DNA of 23,499 bases from Bacteriovoracaceae bacterium (GTDB lineage Bacteria; Bdellovibrionota; Bacteriovoracia; Bacteriovoracales; Bacteriovoracaceae): positions 1 through 23,499 of the forward strand of contig CANETG010000012.1 in NCBI GenBank assembly GCA_947440875.1. The letters run 5' to 3'. Positions 15,194 to 21,732 of this stretch are shown piece after piece. Position 1 is the first letter of the stretch, and each line of letters begins with the position of its first letter. The translations under genes and the position numbers were made by a program. Under the pieces are notes generated by a model. That model did no database searches, had not been told where the DNA came from, and was given only the letters and a program-made list of their open reading frames with translations.

Positions 15194-15952
15194 ATGAGAT
15201 CTCAAAAACTTTGGCCATTGTTATTCATGTCATTTTCGCTCTGGGCGCAGGAGTCTGATCTCATACAAATTCAAAGTGTCTCGTATCCCAGAAATAGTAA
15301 AGCATCGTTTTGTAAGCGTCCCTTAGAGATGCTCGATACAATTGTTTTTCATCATTCAGAAACTCCAACGACTCAAACTCCGCTTCAGATAAATCAGTTG
15401 CATCTTAATCGGGGAACACCGAGTGACCCGTGGTACATGGTGGCGTATTCTTTTCAGGTACAAGCTCCTTACTTGGGAACAACAGTTCCCGCTTCAGGAG
15501 TTTTTGAAGGAAGACCTCTGGATCTCGTGGGCGCACATGCGGGCTCACAAGCATTCATCCCGATGGACGTGGAACAAAAAAGATTGTGGGATGAAGGTCA
15601 AATTCTCTGCGGAAAAGAAGGCGAAGAATTTAAGCTCGATCCGAAGCAGTTAAATAACGTCGGCAACATCAAAGCGAACGTCACTACTCTTGGAATCGTT
15701 GTGATTGGGAACTACGCTCGGTTTGGCCGTGATAACCCCAACGGGTATCGGCCCAGCAAGGTGAGAAATCCGACGTCTCAACTCCTAGACATTCTCGCGC
15801 GAACTTCCTGCCAGCTTCAGAGAAAGAATCCCAGAATCAAATACCTTCGCTGGCACAACTATTACAACTCGACGACATGTCCGGGGAATATCAAGAATTT
15901 TGTTCCGCAGATAAGAGCACTCGCGAAAGGATACGGATGCGAATTCAAATAA
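15194..15952 (+). CDS. Secreted zinc amidase, PGRP/amidase_2-like (copy 1)
   Basis: 252 residues from ATG 15194, which places a signal peptide (MRSQKLWPLLFMSFSLWA|Q) at the N-terminus; longer in-frame starts reach into the opposite gene. The family is N-acetylmuramoyl-L-alanine amidase/peptidoglycan recognition protein, which cuts the lactyl-amide bond between glycan and stem peptide. Zinc ligands are His53 or His54 (VFHHSE), His221 and Cys229 (WHNYYNSTTCPG). The His-to-Cys spacing of 8 equals that of T7 lysozyme (His122, Cys130). Thr227 occupies the Lys128/Thr position, and Tyr81 or Tyr85 the catalytic Tyr position. It should act on cell wall in the periplasm or outside. It overlaps the small partner gene by 16 nt. 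It is one half of a tandem duplication with the gene at 16334. Confidence 0.82.
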   Translation: MRSQKLWPLLFMSFSLWAQESDLIQIQSVSYPRNSKASFCKRPLEMLDTIVFHHSETPTTQTPLQINQLHLNRGTPSDPWYMVAYSFQVQAPYLGTTVPASGVFEGRPLDLVGAHAGSQAFIPMDVEQKRLWDEGQILCGKEGEEFKLDPKQLNNVGNIKANVTTLGIVVIGNYARFGRDNPNGYRPSKVRNPTSQLLDILARTSCQLQRKNPRIKYLRWHNYYNSTTCPGNIKNFVPQIRALAKGYGCEFK

Positions 15953-16344
15953 TCCTAGTATTGGCACTTTTCATGAACGTTGCTCATGCGACTGAAAAAG
16001 AGATGCGACATCTCTTTCATAAGTACGATGCCATCATGCTTCGTCACAGAGTCGAGCACATCGATAGTGTGTTCACGAAGGCATTTCTCGACGCACACGG
16101 TGGACGCGAAGAATTCATCGCGATGGTAAAAGAACTTCCGAGGGATGAATTGAAGTCACTCCAGCCTCCCGAGTTCTCTTGGAAAAAATCCATGAAAGAA
16201 GAAGTCTTCTTTGCGACTCTTAAACCCCTCGGAAGTGAAAACCTCAAATCGAAATCTTCGGAAATCCATAGCGGAACCCAATTCATCATCGTGAAGGAAA
16301 AGGGTAAATTGAAAATCGACGGAACGGTAAGCGATGCCCATTAG
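15937..16344 (+). CDS. Small secreted NTF2-like partner of amidase copy 1
   Basis: 135 residues from ATG 15937, with AAAGGA 5 nt upstream inside the amidase gene. Signal peptide: MRIQIILVLALFMNVAHA|T. The mature protein begins EMRHLFHKYDAIM and ends in FIIVKEKGKLKIDGTVSDA. The helical start and terminal sheet with an I-V-K-E-x-G-K-x-K-I-D-G ending resemble an NTF2-like/SnoaL fold, although I could not confirm this. It is a paralog of the protein at 17140 (shared HKYDAIM, IDxVFTxxF, KELP, FIIVKE and KLKIDG motifs). Pairing with an amidase in both copies suggests a functional partner, for example a regulator, chaperone or self-protection factor. That role is inferred from context only. Confidence 0.72.
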   Translation: MRIQIILVLALFMNVAHATEKEMRHLFHKYDAIMLRHRVEHIDSVFTKAFLDAHGGREEFIAMVKELPRDELKSLQPPEFSWKKSMKEEVFFATLKPLGSENLKSKSSEIHSGTQFIIVKEKGKLKIDGTVSDAH

Positions 16345-17155
16345 GAGCTTGTGCTTTTTTATTCTCGTTTCCATTTCCCTTCCGATCGTCGGACAGGACT
16401 GCGAGAACTGTGTCCCCTACCTGAGCGGTGCACCGTCTATTTCTCTTCCGAGATGGCCTCTGGAACTTATTCCTGTCGCCACACCTGAGTATCCTCGAAA
16501 TTCTCGCGCGACGTTTTGTCGAAGACCCATCGAGATGGTGGACTCCATTGTCCTCCACCATACGGCGACCTCAGCGACGGAGACCCCCCTCGAAATCAAT
16601 CGCGCACATTTGAACGAAGGAACAACGGCCGATCCGTGGTACATGGTGGCCTACTCATTCCTCATTAACGGTGCTTACCCTGGCCAATCAAGTCCTTCCC
16701 CCGTGGTGTCGGAAGGGCGCCCTCTCGAGATTGTGGGGGCTCATGCGGGGTCAAATGTTTTTGTTCCAATGAACGAGGAACAACAACGACTTTGGAACTC
16801 TGGCAAAATTACTTGCGGAAGAGAAAACGGGACGACGGTGACAAATTCATCTCTTGTTCAGTCCGGAAGAATCAAGGCCAATGTGACGACGATCGGAGTG
16901 ACTGTGATTGGGAACTACGCTCCGAGATCCGTGAGTAATCCCCTGGGTTACAATCGAAGTACCCCTCGGAATCCCTCGCCGCGGACAATTGAAAGTATCG
17001 CAAAACTTTCCTGCCAGCTTCAAAAAAAATACCCCAATATGAAGATGATCAAGTGGCACAGTCAGTATCACTCGACCGAGTGCCCAGGGACCATTAAAAA
17101 TTTTATCGGCCAGATCAAGTCACTCGCAAAAGGATACGGATGCGTATTCAATTAA
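16334..17155 (+). CDS. Secreted zinc amidase, PGRP/amidase_2-like (copy 2)
   Basis: 273 residues. It starts at ATG 16334, overlapping the previous gene by 11 nt. Signal peptide: MPIRSLCFFILVSISLPIVG|Q. An extra Cys-containing segment (DCENCVPYLSG) sits before the domain and is absent from copy 1. Catalytic residues are retained: His75 or His76 (VLHHTA), His242 and Cys250 (WHSQYHSTECPG, again spaced 8). GAHAG, DPWYMVAYSF, RIKANVTT and the C-terminal LAKGYGC are shared with copy 1, so both copies look active. The stop overlaps the downstream partner gene by 16 nt, as in copy 1. Loop differences between copies (about 165-175 and 198-212) may give different substrate preference. Confidence 0.82.
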   Translation: MPIRSLCFFILVSISLPIVGQDCENCVPYLSGAPSISLPRWPLELIPVATPEYPRNSRATFCRRPIEMVDSIVLHHTATSATETPLEINRAHLNEGTTADPWYMVAYSFLINGAYPGQSSPSPVVSEGRPLEIVGAHAGSNVFVPMNEEQQRLWNSGKITCGRENGTTVTNSSLVQSGRIKANVTTIGVTVIGNYAPRSVSNPLGYNRSTPRNPSPRTIESIAKLSCQLQKKYPNMKMIKWHSQYHSTECPGTIKNFIGQIKSLAKGYGCVFN

Positions 17156-17538
17156 TCGTTCTTTTCTTCATTTCGTTTTCCGCTGCCGCATCTTCGGATA
17201 AAGAGATGGCAGATCTTTTTAAAAAATACGATGCGGTGATGCTTTCTCACAAAGTGGAACTAATCGATGAAGTCTTCACAGAGAAATTTCTTAAGTCCGC
17301 GGGGGGAAAAAAAGAATTCTCCGAAGGAGTCAAAGAGCTTCCCAAGGTCCAGGCAAAATCCCTCAGCGCTCCCCTCATCACGTGGAAAAAAGGTATCCGA
17401 GATGAACTCTGGCTCGTGAAACGAAAAGACGCCCCGGAAAAGAAAAAAGCACCCGCACCTGAAAGCGGAAATCAATTCATCATAGTCAAAGAGAACGGCA
17501 AACTTAAAATCGACGGGACAATCAGTGATGCAGAATAA
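17140..17538 (+). CDS. Small secreted NTF2-like partner of amidase copy 2
   Basis: 132 residues from ATG 17140, with AAAAGGA upstream in the same arrangement as its paralog. Signal peptide: MRIQLIVLFFISFSAAA|S. It keeps KKYDAVM, IDEVFTEKF, KELP, WKKG and FIIVKENGKLKIDG. The charged Lys/Pro-rich linker before the last strands (about 96-108) differs from copy 1. It overlaps the amidase stop by 16 nt and the following lipoprotein gene by 11 nt. The preserved pairing after duplication argues that amidase and partner work as a unit; the molecular role is not known. Confidence 0.72.
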   Translation: MRIQLIVLFFISFSAAASSDKEMADLFKKYDAVMLSHKVELIDEVFTEKFLKSAGGKKEFSEGVKELPKVQAKSLSAPLITWKKGIRDELWLVKRKDAPEKKKAPAPESGNQFIIVKENGKLKIDGTISDAE

Positions 17539-17851
17539 ATTTTTCTTTTTTTTCCTTCTGGTAATGCTTAGCTGCGGGAAGGATGTGAAGTTCACCAATC
17601 AGCTTGAGACGAGTGAGGCGGTGACAAACGCAGCACCGATCGCTGTCACGCAAACAGCGACTCTCATTCGAAGTTCATCCAACCCTCCTGGAACTCTTTT
17701 GATGAGTGGGCGAACCTATAGCATTAGTCCTTTCAGCTCTTACGTAGCACTGAATTTTATTAACCTGCAACCCGTGGGAGCTTCCATTCCAGTGAGGATC
17801 AGAGGTGACGTAAAAGGTTCTGAGATTTATCTGAAAATAATCGAGCCATAA
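17528..17851 (+). CDS. Small lipoprotein at the end of the amidase cluster
   Basis: 107 residues from ATG 17528 (a GTG sits directly before it). MQNKFFFFFLLVMLSC has a signal peptide with lipobox MLSC, so Cys16 would be lipidated and the protein membrane-anchored. The rest is Thr/Ser/Ala rich and beta-prone, with no domain recognised. It overlaps the partner gene by 11 nt, so it belongs to the same operon. Its stop codon lies within the A-tract that forms the minus-strand terminator of the nuo operon. Confidence 0.75.
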   Translation: MQNKFFFFFLLVMLSCGKDVKFTNQLETSEAVTNAAPIAVTQTATLIRSSSNPPGTLLMSGRTYSISPFSSYVALNFINLQPVGASIPVRIRGDVKGSEIYLKIIEP

Positions 17852-17873
17852 AAAAGGCCCCTGACGGGGCCTT
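17850..17873 (-). terminator. Intrinsic terminator of the nuo operon
   Basis: Read on the minus strand, AAGGCCCC - GTCA - GGGGCCTT is a perfect 8-bp GC-rich hairpin with a 4-nt loop, followed by TTTTTT, 12 nt after the nuoI stop. On the plus strand the hairpin lacks a T-tract, so it may stop the amidase operon only weakly. Confidence 0.88.
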
Positions 17874-17885
17874 GAGAATTTAAAT

Positions 17886-18398
17886 TTAAACTTTTACGAT
17901 CCGCTCTCTCCAGGCGATGACGTCTGGGGCGAGGTAGTCATACTTCATTCCATCAATCGTATACTGAGAGAACTCGTAATCATGGGAATGAGTCAAACAT
18001 TCAGTGGGACAAACTGTTGTGCAAAGGCCGCAGTAACAGCAAAGACCAATGTCGATGGTAAACTGAGTCAGTTTGAGACGAATCGCCTGACCGTTTGAAG
18101 TCTTTTTAATTTCTTCTCCCTCCGGTCTTTTTTCTGAAGCAATGTAGATGCAATCAACTGGGCATGCCATCGCACACTGGGTGCAAGAGATACAGTTTTG
18201 AACATCATTAAAGAGGCGCATCCGCGCTCTCTCAGGAAGGACTTCACGCACTTCAGGATATTCAATGGAGACTGGCTTCACTCCCCAAACGTAGCGAAAA
18301 GTAATCCACATCCCAACCACTGTGGTCTTAATCCCGTTGAAAAGATTGCCAAAGTAGTCTTTCACAGAACCGGTCTCATGGGTCGAGTTTGTGTTCAT
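17886..18398 (-). CDS. nuoI: NADH:quinone oxidoreductase subunit I
   Basis: 170 residues. It has two ferredoxin-type 4Fe-4S motifs: C69xxC72xxC75xxxC79P and C120xxC123xxC126xxxC130P. These are the N6a and N6b clusters of complex I, which pass electrons towards NuoB in the peripheral arm at the inner membrane. The N-terminal amphipathic stretch (about 11-45, with MWITFRYVWG) is the usual membrane-contacting segment. Length is normal. It starts in an ATGA overlap with nuoD and is last in the operon. It directly follows nuoD; E, F, G and H, which usually lie between D and I, are missing here. Confidence 0.93.
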   Translation of the reverse strand: MNTNSTHETGSVKDYFGNLFNGIKTTVVGMWITFRYVWGVKPVSIEYPEVREVLPERARMRLFNDVQNCISCTQCAMACPVDCIYIASEKRPEGEEIKKTSNGQAIRLKLTQFTIDIGLCCYCGLCTTVCPTECLTHSHDYEFSQYTIDGMKYDYLAPDVIAWRERIVKV

Positions 18399-19570
18399 CG
18401 GTCAACCTCTCCTAATACGATATCAATTGAACCAATCGTCGCGACGAAGTCCGCAATCATCTGCCCCGGTGCGACCCGAGGGAGCATCGAGACATGAGTG
18501 AAACAAGGTGACTTCACCTTCATTCTATAAGGAGTTTTGCCGTCTTGCTCAGAGAACAAATGGAATCCGATTTCTCCGCGAGGAGCTTCTGTCCGGACAT
18601 AAACCTCACCCTTAGGGAGCTTGATGACCTTTGAGACTTTACCCATCACCGGACCCGGCTCGAGTTTATCAAAGACCTGGCGGATGATTTTGATAGATTC
18701 TGTCACTTCTTTCATGCGCACGATGTATCTGTTCCAGCAGTCCCCGACGACACCTTGTTCACCAGTTCCTACCGGAACATCGAAATCAAATTCGTTGTAA
18801 AGCGAGTAAGGCTTATTCTTCCGCAGATCCCATTTGTAACCGGCACCCCGAAGAATCGGTCCAGTCGCTCCGAAATCAAAACAGTCCTGAAGACTCATGA
18901 TTCCCACATTGGCAGTTCGTTGAACAAAAATTTTATTCATGGAAACGAGCTGATGATACTTCTTGGCCTCAAGCTCCATCTCGTCACAGAATACTTTGAC
19001 TCGGTCGAGCTGATCATCCGTCCAATCATTCCAAAGACCACCGATCCACATATAATTATAAAGGAGTCGAGCACCAGAAACTTCTTCGAAGAATCGGAGA
19101 ATTTTTTCGCGATAATCGAAGGCATAGAGGAAGGGAGTGAACGCCCCGAGATCAAGCGCGTACGTTCCGAAGGCCATCAGATGAGAAGCGATCCGCTGAA
19201 GTTCGCCCGTCATAATCCGGAGGAGTTCGGCACGTCTTGGGACTTCTGTACCCAGCATTTTCTCGACAGTAATGGCGTATCCCCACTCCATATTCATCGA
19301 GGCGAGGTAATCGAGACGATCGACGTAGGGAATCACACCTCTGAAATCCATTTGCTCAGAGTGCTTCTCCATACAGCGGTGAAGGTAACCAAGGTGGGGG
19401 ATGACGTGAGCGACGACTTCAGAATCCGTCCAGATTTCGATCCGGAGAACTCCGTGAGTCGCAGGATGCTGCGGACCCATGTTGAGGGTTAGGAGTTCAG
19501 ATTTTAGCTGCTCGGTATCTTCATTGATGGTCGGCTTAATCGGCTCACCAATATCCCAACGTGATTGCAT
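18395..19570 (-). CDS. nuoD: NADH:quinone oxidoreductase subunit D
   Basis: 391 residues, the normal length. It is the 49-kDa-type subunit that helps form the quinone-binding pocket with NuoB. Diagnostic motifs are NMGPQHPATHGVLR (30-43), RAELLRIM, EAPRGEIGFH and IGSIDIVLGEVDR at the C-terminus, all characteristic of NuoD. It is a separate gene from nuoC, not a CD fusion. The start is 14 nt after nuoC on the same strand, and the stop overlaps nuoI by 4 nt. Confidence 0.96.
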   Translation of the reverse strand: MQSRWDIGEPIKPTINEDTEQLKSELLTLNMGPQHPATHGVLRIEIWTDSEVVAHVIPHLGYLHRCMEKHSEQMDFRGVIPYVDRLDYLASMNMEWGYAITVEKMLGTEVPRRAELLRIMTGELQRIASHLMAFGTYALDLGAFTPFLYAFDYREKILRFFEEVSGARLLYNYMWIGGLWNDWTDDQLDRVKVFCDEMELEAKKYHQLVSMNKIFVQRTANVGIMSLQDCFDFGATGPILRGAGYKWDLRKNKPYSLYNEFDFDVPVGTGEQGVVGDCWNRYIVRMKEVTESIKIIRQVFDKLEPGPVMGKVSKVIKLPKGEVYVRTEAPRGEIGFHLFSEQDGKTPYRMKVKSPCFTHVSMLPRVAPGQMIADFVATIGSIDIVLGEVDR

Positions 19571-19584
19571 ATCTCTCTTCCTTC

Positions 19585-20166
19585 TTATTGAGCTTTCGTT
19601 TCCTGAGCTTTTTTAATCATGGCCTGACGAACGATGAAGTCCCGGTCTTCGAAATTCATCTTCGCTTCGGGATAAATTTCGATGCCATTGTAGTACTTAG
19701 CGGCGACGTAATCTTTCCGAAGTGGCCATCCTTGCCAGTCATCTGGGCAAAGAATACGGCGAAGATCTTTATGATTGTTAAACTTGATCCCGAACATGTC
19801 GTAAACTTCGCGCTCCTGCCAATCTGCTGCTGGATACACTTTCATGATCGAATCTACTTTCGGATCAACGCGATCAGTGAGTCTCACTTTAAGAATGAGC
19901 TCACGAGACGCGTTCACATCAAAATTGGCGAAGATGTAACAGACTTCCATGGACTCCATCCAGTCGATCCCAGTGATCGCCTGAAGCGCATTGAAAGGAA
20001 GTTCCGTATTCGAGCGAAGCCACTGAGCAGTTTTAGTAATGTGTGAGGCTTCAATATTGATGCTGGAATCAAGTTTGGCATCGGGAGCAACATTCACAAC
20101 GGCATTGGCACCGGGAATGTTTTTATTGATGAGAGAAGCAAGTTGGTTAAGGTCTACATTATGCAT
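19585..20166 (-). CDS. nuoC: NADH:quinone oxidoreductase subunit C
   Basis: 193 residues, the 30-kDa-type subunit of the peripheral arm of complex I. The signature is EREVYDMFGIKFNNH followed by LRRILCPDDWQGWPLRKDY, around residues 135-170. The N-terminal half is more variable, as usual. It overlaps the end of nuoB by 8 nt and precedes nuoD. The C-terminus past the signature carries an extra charged tail of about 20 residues. Confidence 0.94.
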   Translation of the reverse strand: MHNVDLNQLASLINKNIPGANAVVNVAPDAKLDSSINIEASHITKTAQWLRSNTELPFNALQAITGIDWMESMEVCYIFANFDVNASRELILKVRLTDRVDPKVDSIMKVYPAADWQEREVYDMFGIKFNNHKDLRRILCPDDWQGWPLRKDYVAAKYYNGIEIYPEAKMNFEDRDFIVRQAMIKKAQETKAQ

Positions 20167-20641
20167 GCTTCACCCATTTGTTTCTGAGAAGGCGCTCGTT
20201 GGCGATTTTCTTTTGAAGAGTCATGACTCCTTCAATAAGTGATTCCGGACGTGGAGGACAACCCGGAACATAGACATCCACAGGGATTACTTCATCAACG
20301 CCATTTAAGACGTGATAGCCGTGCTGCCAATAAGGTCCGCCCTTGTTTGAACAAGAGCCCATGGAGATAACGTATTTTGGTTCCGCCATTTGCTCGTAAA
20401 GAGTTTTCACCCGAGACGCCATCTTGAGTGTCACAGTGCCGGCAACGATCATCATGTCTGAGCGCCGTGGAGTTGCCATGAAGGCACCACAGCCGAAGCG
20501 TTCAAGATCATATTTGGCAGCACCAGTGGCCATCATCTCGATTGCGCAGCAAGCGAGACCGAAAGTCATGGGCCACAAAGAATTTTTTCTTCCCCAGTTG
20601 AGAAAATCGTCAACTGTAGTAAGAACAACACCATCTTGCAT
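20159..20641 (-). CDS. nuoB: NADH:quinone oxidoreductase subunit B
   Basis: 160 residues. NuoB holds cluster N2, the terminal electron donor to quinone. The ligand cysteines are the adjacent pair Cys31-Cys32 (GLACCAIEMM), Cys97 (MGSCSN) and Cys128 (VPGCPPRPES). LNWGRKNSLWPMTFGLACC is the usual N-terminal landmark, so the start is plausible. An AGGAG site precedes the ATG by 8 nt. It is the first gene of this operon; nuoA, which normally precedes nuoB, is not here. The 118 bp upstream hold its promoter region and an inverted repeat. Confidence 0.95.
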   Translation of the reverse strand: MQDGVVLTTVDDFLNWGRKNSLWPMTFGLACCAIEMMATGAAKYDLERFGCGAFMATPRRSDMMIVAGTVTLKMASRVKTLYEQMAEPKYVISMGSCSNKGGPYWQHGYHVLNGVDEVIPVDVYVPGCPPRPESLIEGVMTLQKKIANERLLRNKWVKHA

Positions 20642-20659
20642 GGAGAAACTCCTGGCTCA

Positions 20660-20682
20660 TTGAAAAGTTTTAAGCTTTTCAA
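20660..20682. repeat. Inverted repeat in the nuoB leader
   Basis: Arms TTGAAAAG (20660-20667) and CTTTTCAA (20675-20682) are perfectly complementary around a 7-nt spacer, about 20 nt upstream of the nuoB start codon. It could be an operator, a leader hairpin or chance AT-rich symmetry. I see no clear sigma70 promoter in the 118-bp gap, so the protease gene upstream may read through into nuoB. Confidence 0.4.
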
Positions 20683-20759
20683 GAGTACAATTTTGTCTAT
20701 GAAATTACTAGGAATTTCAGTCATTTCGGAGGGTGTCCGGAAGATGTCGAAGGGTGTTA

Positions 20760-21686
20760 TTAAAGCTTACAACGAGAGGAATAACTTAGAGCGAACTTGT
20801 CTGTGCTCGATGGCTCGGAGGCGGGAGACCTTCCCCCGATCTTTTCCTGCTCTTGCTGCATATAGGCAAGGCGCTTCTTATCATTTTCGCAGACCTTATT
20901 CATGACTAATTCGTATTCCATAAGTGCGGCAATCGGATAAGGAACACCGTAAGCTGATGAAATAAAATTTATTTTCCCTGGATTAAGGCCCGAAAACGCC
21001 GATTCCATTTTTTTTTCTGAAAGCTTTTTGTGAAACGAATCGTAATAAGCACCCACGTGGTAGAAAAGCTCTACTGCCCGCTCAAAAGATAATTTTCTCT
21101 CTTCCGTTTCAATTTTTCGACAGTTCGTTCTGAGCTGACCACTGCGATCAAAGAGTTCCCGGGCCACGTGACATTCAGAAAGAAAAGCTTCCACTTCTCC
21201 CCCCTCGCCTTCGATCGTACTGCGAATAAAATCTCGGGCGTTGAAAGAATCTTCGTAGGGATTAAAACTATTACGGTGAGTGTAATGAGTCAGTTCGTGG
21301 GCCAGATCCAAGAGAGCGTCATTCCAATTGAGGTGACGGTTGAGGTAGACCACTGATTTCGTCTCGTAAATAACGACATCCGGAGACCGAGGATTAAACT
21401 TTCTCACCAGAGTCGTATCCGTCAGTGAGCCTTCTCCCACTTTCACAATGTCGTTTAAAGTCAGTCCCAGACGGGCGGCTTTTCGAGACGCCTCTCGCAT
21501 CACCTTGGCACCAGTCGGTGATTTCTCAAGCATGTCAAAAAGACGCTTGAAATTGAGTTCTTCTGAGTCTGTGTACTCCGTCCAGCTGCCAGAGCGATGA
21601 GTCTGCGCATCGACGTGAATGAGGCGCTCTTCGGTGGCGAAAAGTGAGAAAGAAATCAGAAATAAAAATCCGAATAAACAACGCAT
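20760..21686 (-). CDS. Secreted HExxH zinc metalloprotease-like protein
   Basis: 308 residues with signal peptide MRCLFGFLFLISFSLFA|T. LAHELTHYTHR holds His130, Glu131 and His134. The downstream helix IEGEGGEVEAFL (158-169) can supply the third, glutamate ligand at a gluzincin-like distance, and YETKSVVYLNRHL precedes it as in many bacterial HELTH proteins. No known family is recognised beyond this. It would act in the periplasm or outside. It lies 43 nt downstream of the COG3014-like gene and 118 nt upstream of nuoB on the same strand. Confidence 0.72.
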   Translation of the reverse strand: MRCLFGFLFLISFSLFATEERLIHVDAQTHRSGSWTEYTDSEELNFKRLFDMLEKSPTGAKVMREASRKAARLGLTLNDIVKVGEGSLTDTTLVRKFNPRSPDVVIYETKSVVYLNRHLNWNDALLDLAHELTHYTHRNSFNPYEDSFNARDFIRSTIEGEGGEVEAFLSECHVARELFDRSGQLRTNCRKIETEERKLSFERAVELFYHVGAYYDSFHKKLSEKKMESAFSGLNPGKINFISSAYGVPYPIAALMEYELVMNKVCENDKKRLAYMQQEQEKIGGRSPASEPSSTDKFALSYSSRCKL

Positions 21687-21706
21687 CTCCAGACTTCTCG
21701 GAGATG
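21684..21706 (-). promoter_or_regulatory. Hairpin covering the start codon of the HELTH protease gene
   Basis: CATCTCC (21684-21690) and GGAGATG (21700-21706) are perfectly complementary across 9 nt. In the minus-strand mRNA the distal arm contains the start codon and a GGAG element against it, so the hairpin would mask initiation. Confidence 0.4.
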
Positions 21707-21718
21707 AGTCTTAAAGCT

Positions 21719-21732
21719 TAAGAAATTTCTTA
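21719..21732. repeat. 14-bp perfect palindrome at the end of the COG3014-like gene
   Basis: TAAGAAATTTCTTA reads the same on both strands and includes the stop codon of the upstream lipoprotein gene. It could form a weak hairpin or bind a dimeric protein; no U-tract follows. Confidence 0.4.

Larger units (their letters stand above)
15194..17538 (+). repeat. Tandem duplication of an amidase-partner gene pair
   Basis: Units 15194-16344 and 16334-17538 have the same gene order, signal peptides and catalytic motifs, and identical overlaps (16 nt within each pair, 11 nt after each pair). DNA is best conserved at the amidase-partner junction (about 15920-15955 and 17123-17158), where AAAGGATACGGATGCG recurs, and around the GTGGTACATGGTGGC stretch. 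Elsewhere the copies have diverged well beyond recent duplication. Confidence 0.85.

Noticed and set aside
16334..17155. One amidase copy being a pseudogene
   Set aside because: Both frames are intact with signal peptide, zinc His/His/Cys and the His-Cys spacing of 8 preserved.
15937..17538. Type VI secretion effector-immunity pairs
   Set aside because: Both amidases and both partners have their own Sec signal peptides and no T6SS gene is present. A partner or protector role is kept only as a hypothesis.
18755..19492. 245-codon open frame on the plus strand
   Set aside because: It lies wholly antisense to nuoD, whose conserved motifs are unmistakable. Composition is that of a shadow frame and there is no ribosome binding site.
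20701..20718. GAAATT/AATTTC inverted repeat upstream of nuoB
   Set aside because: Six-base AT-rich arms are expected by chance, with no other operator evidence.
20642..20759. A short nuoA or other small gene before nuoB
   Set aside because: 118 bp is too short for nuoA (about 120 codons), and no frame there gives a membrane protein.
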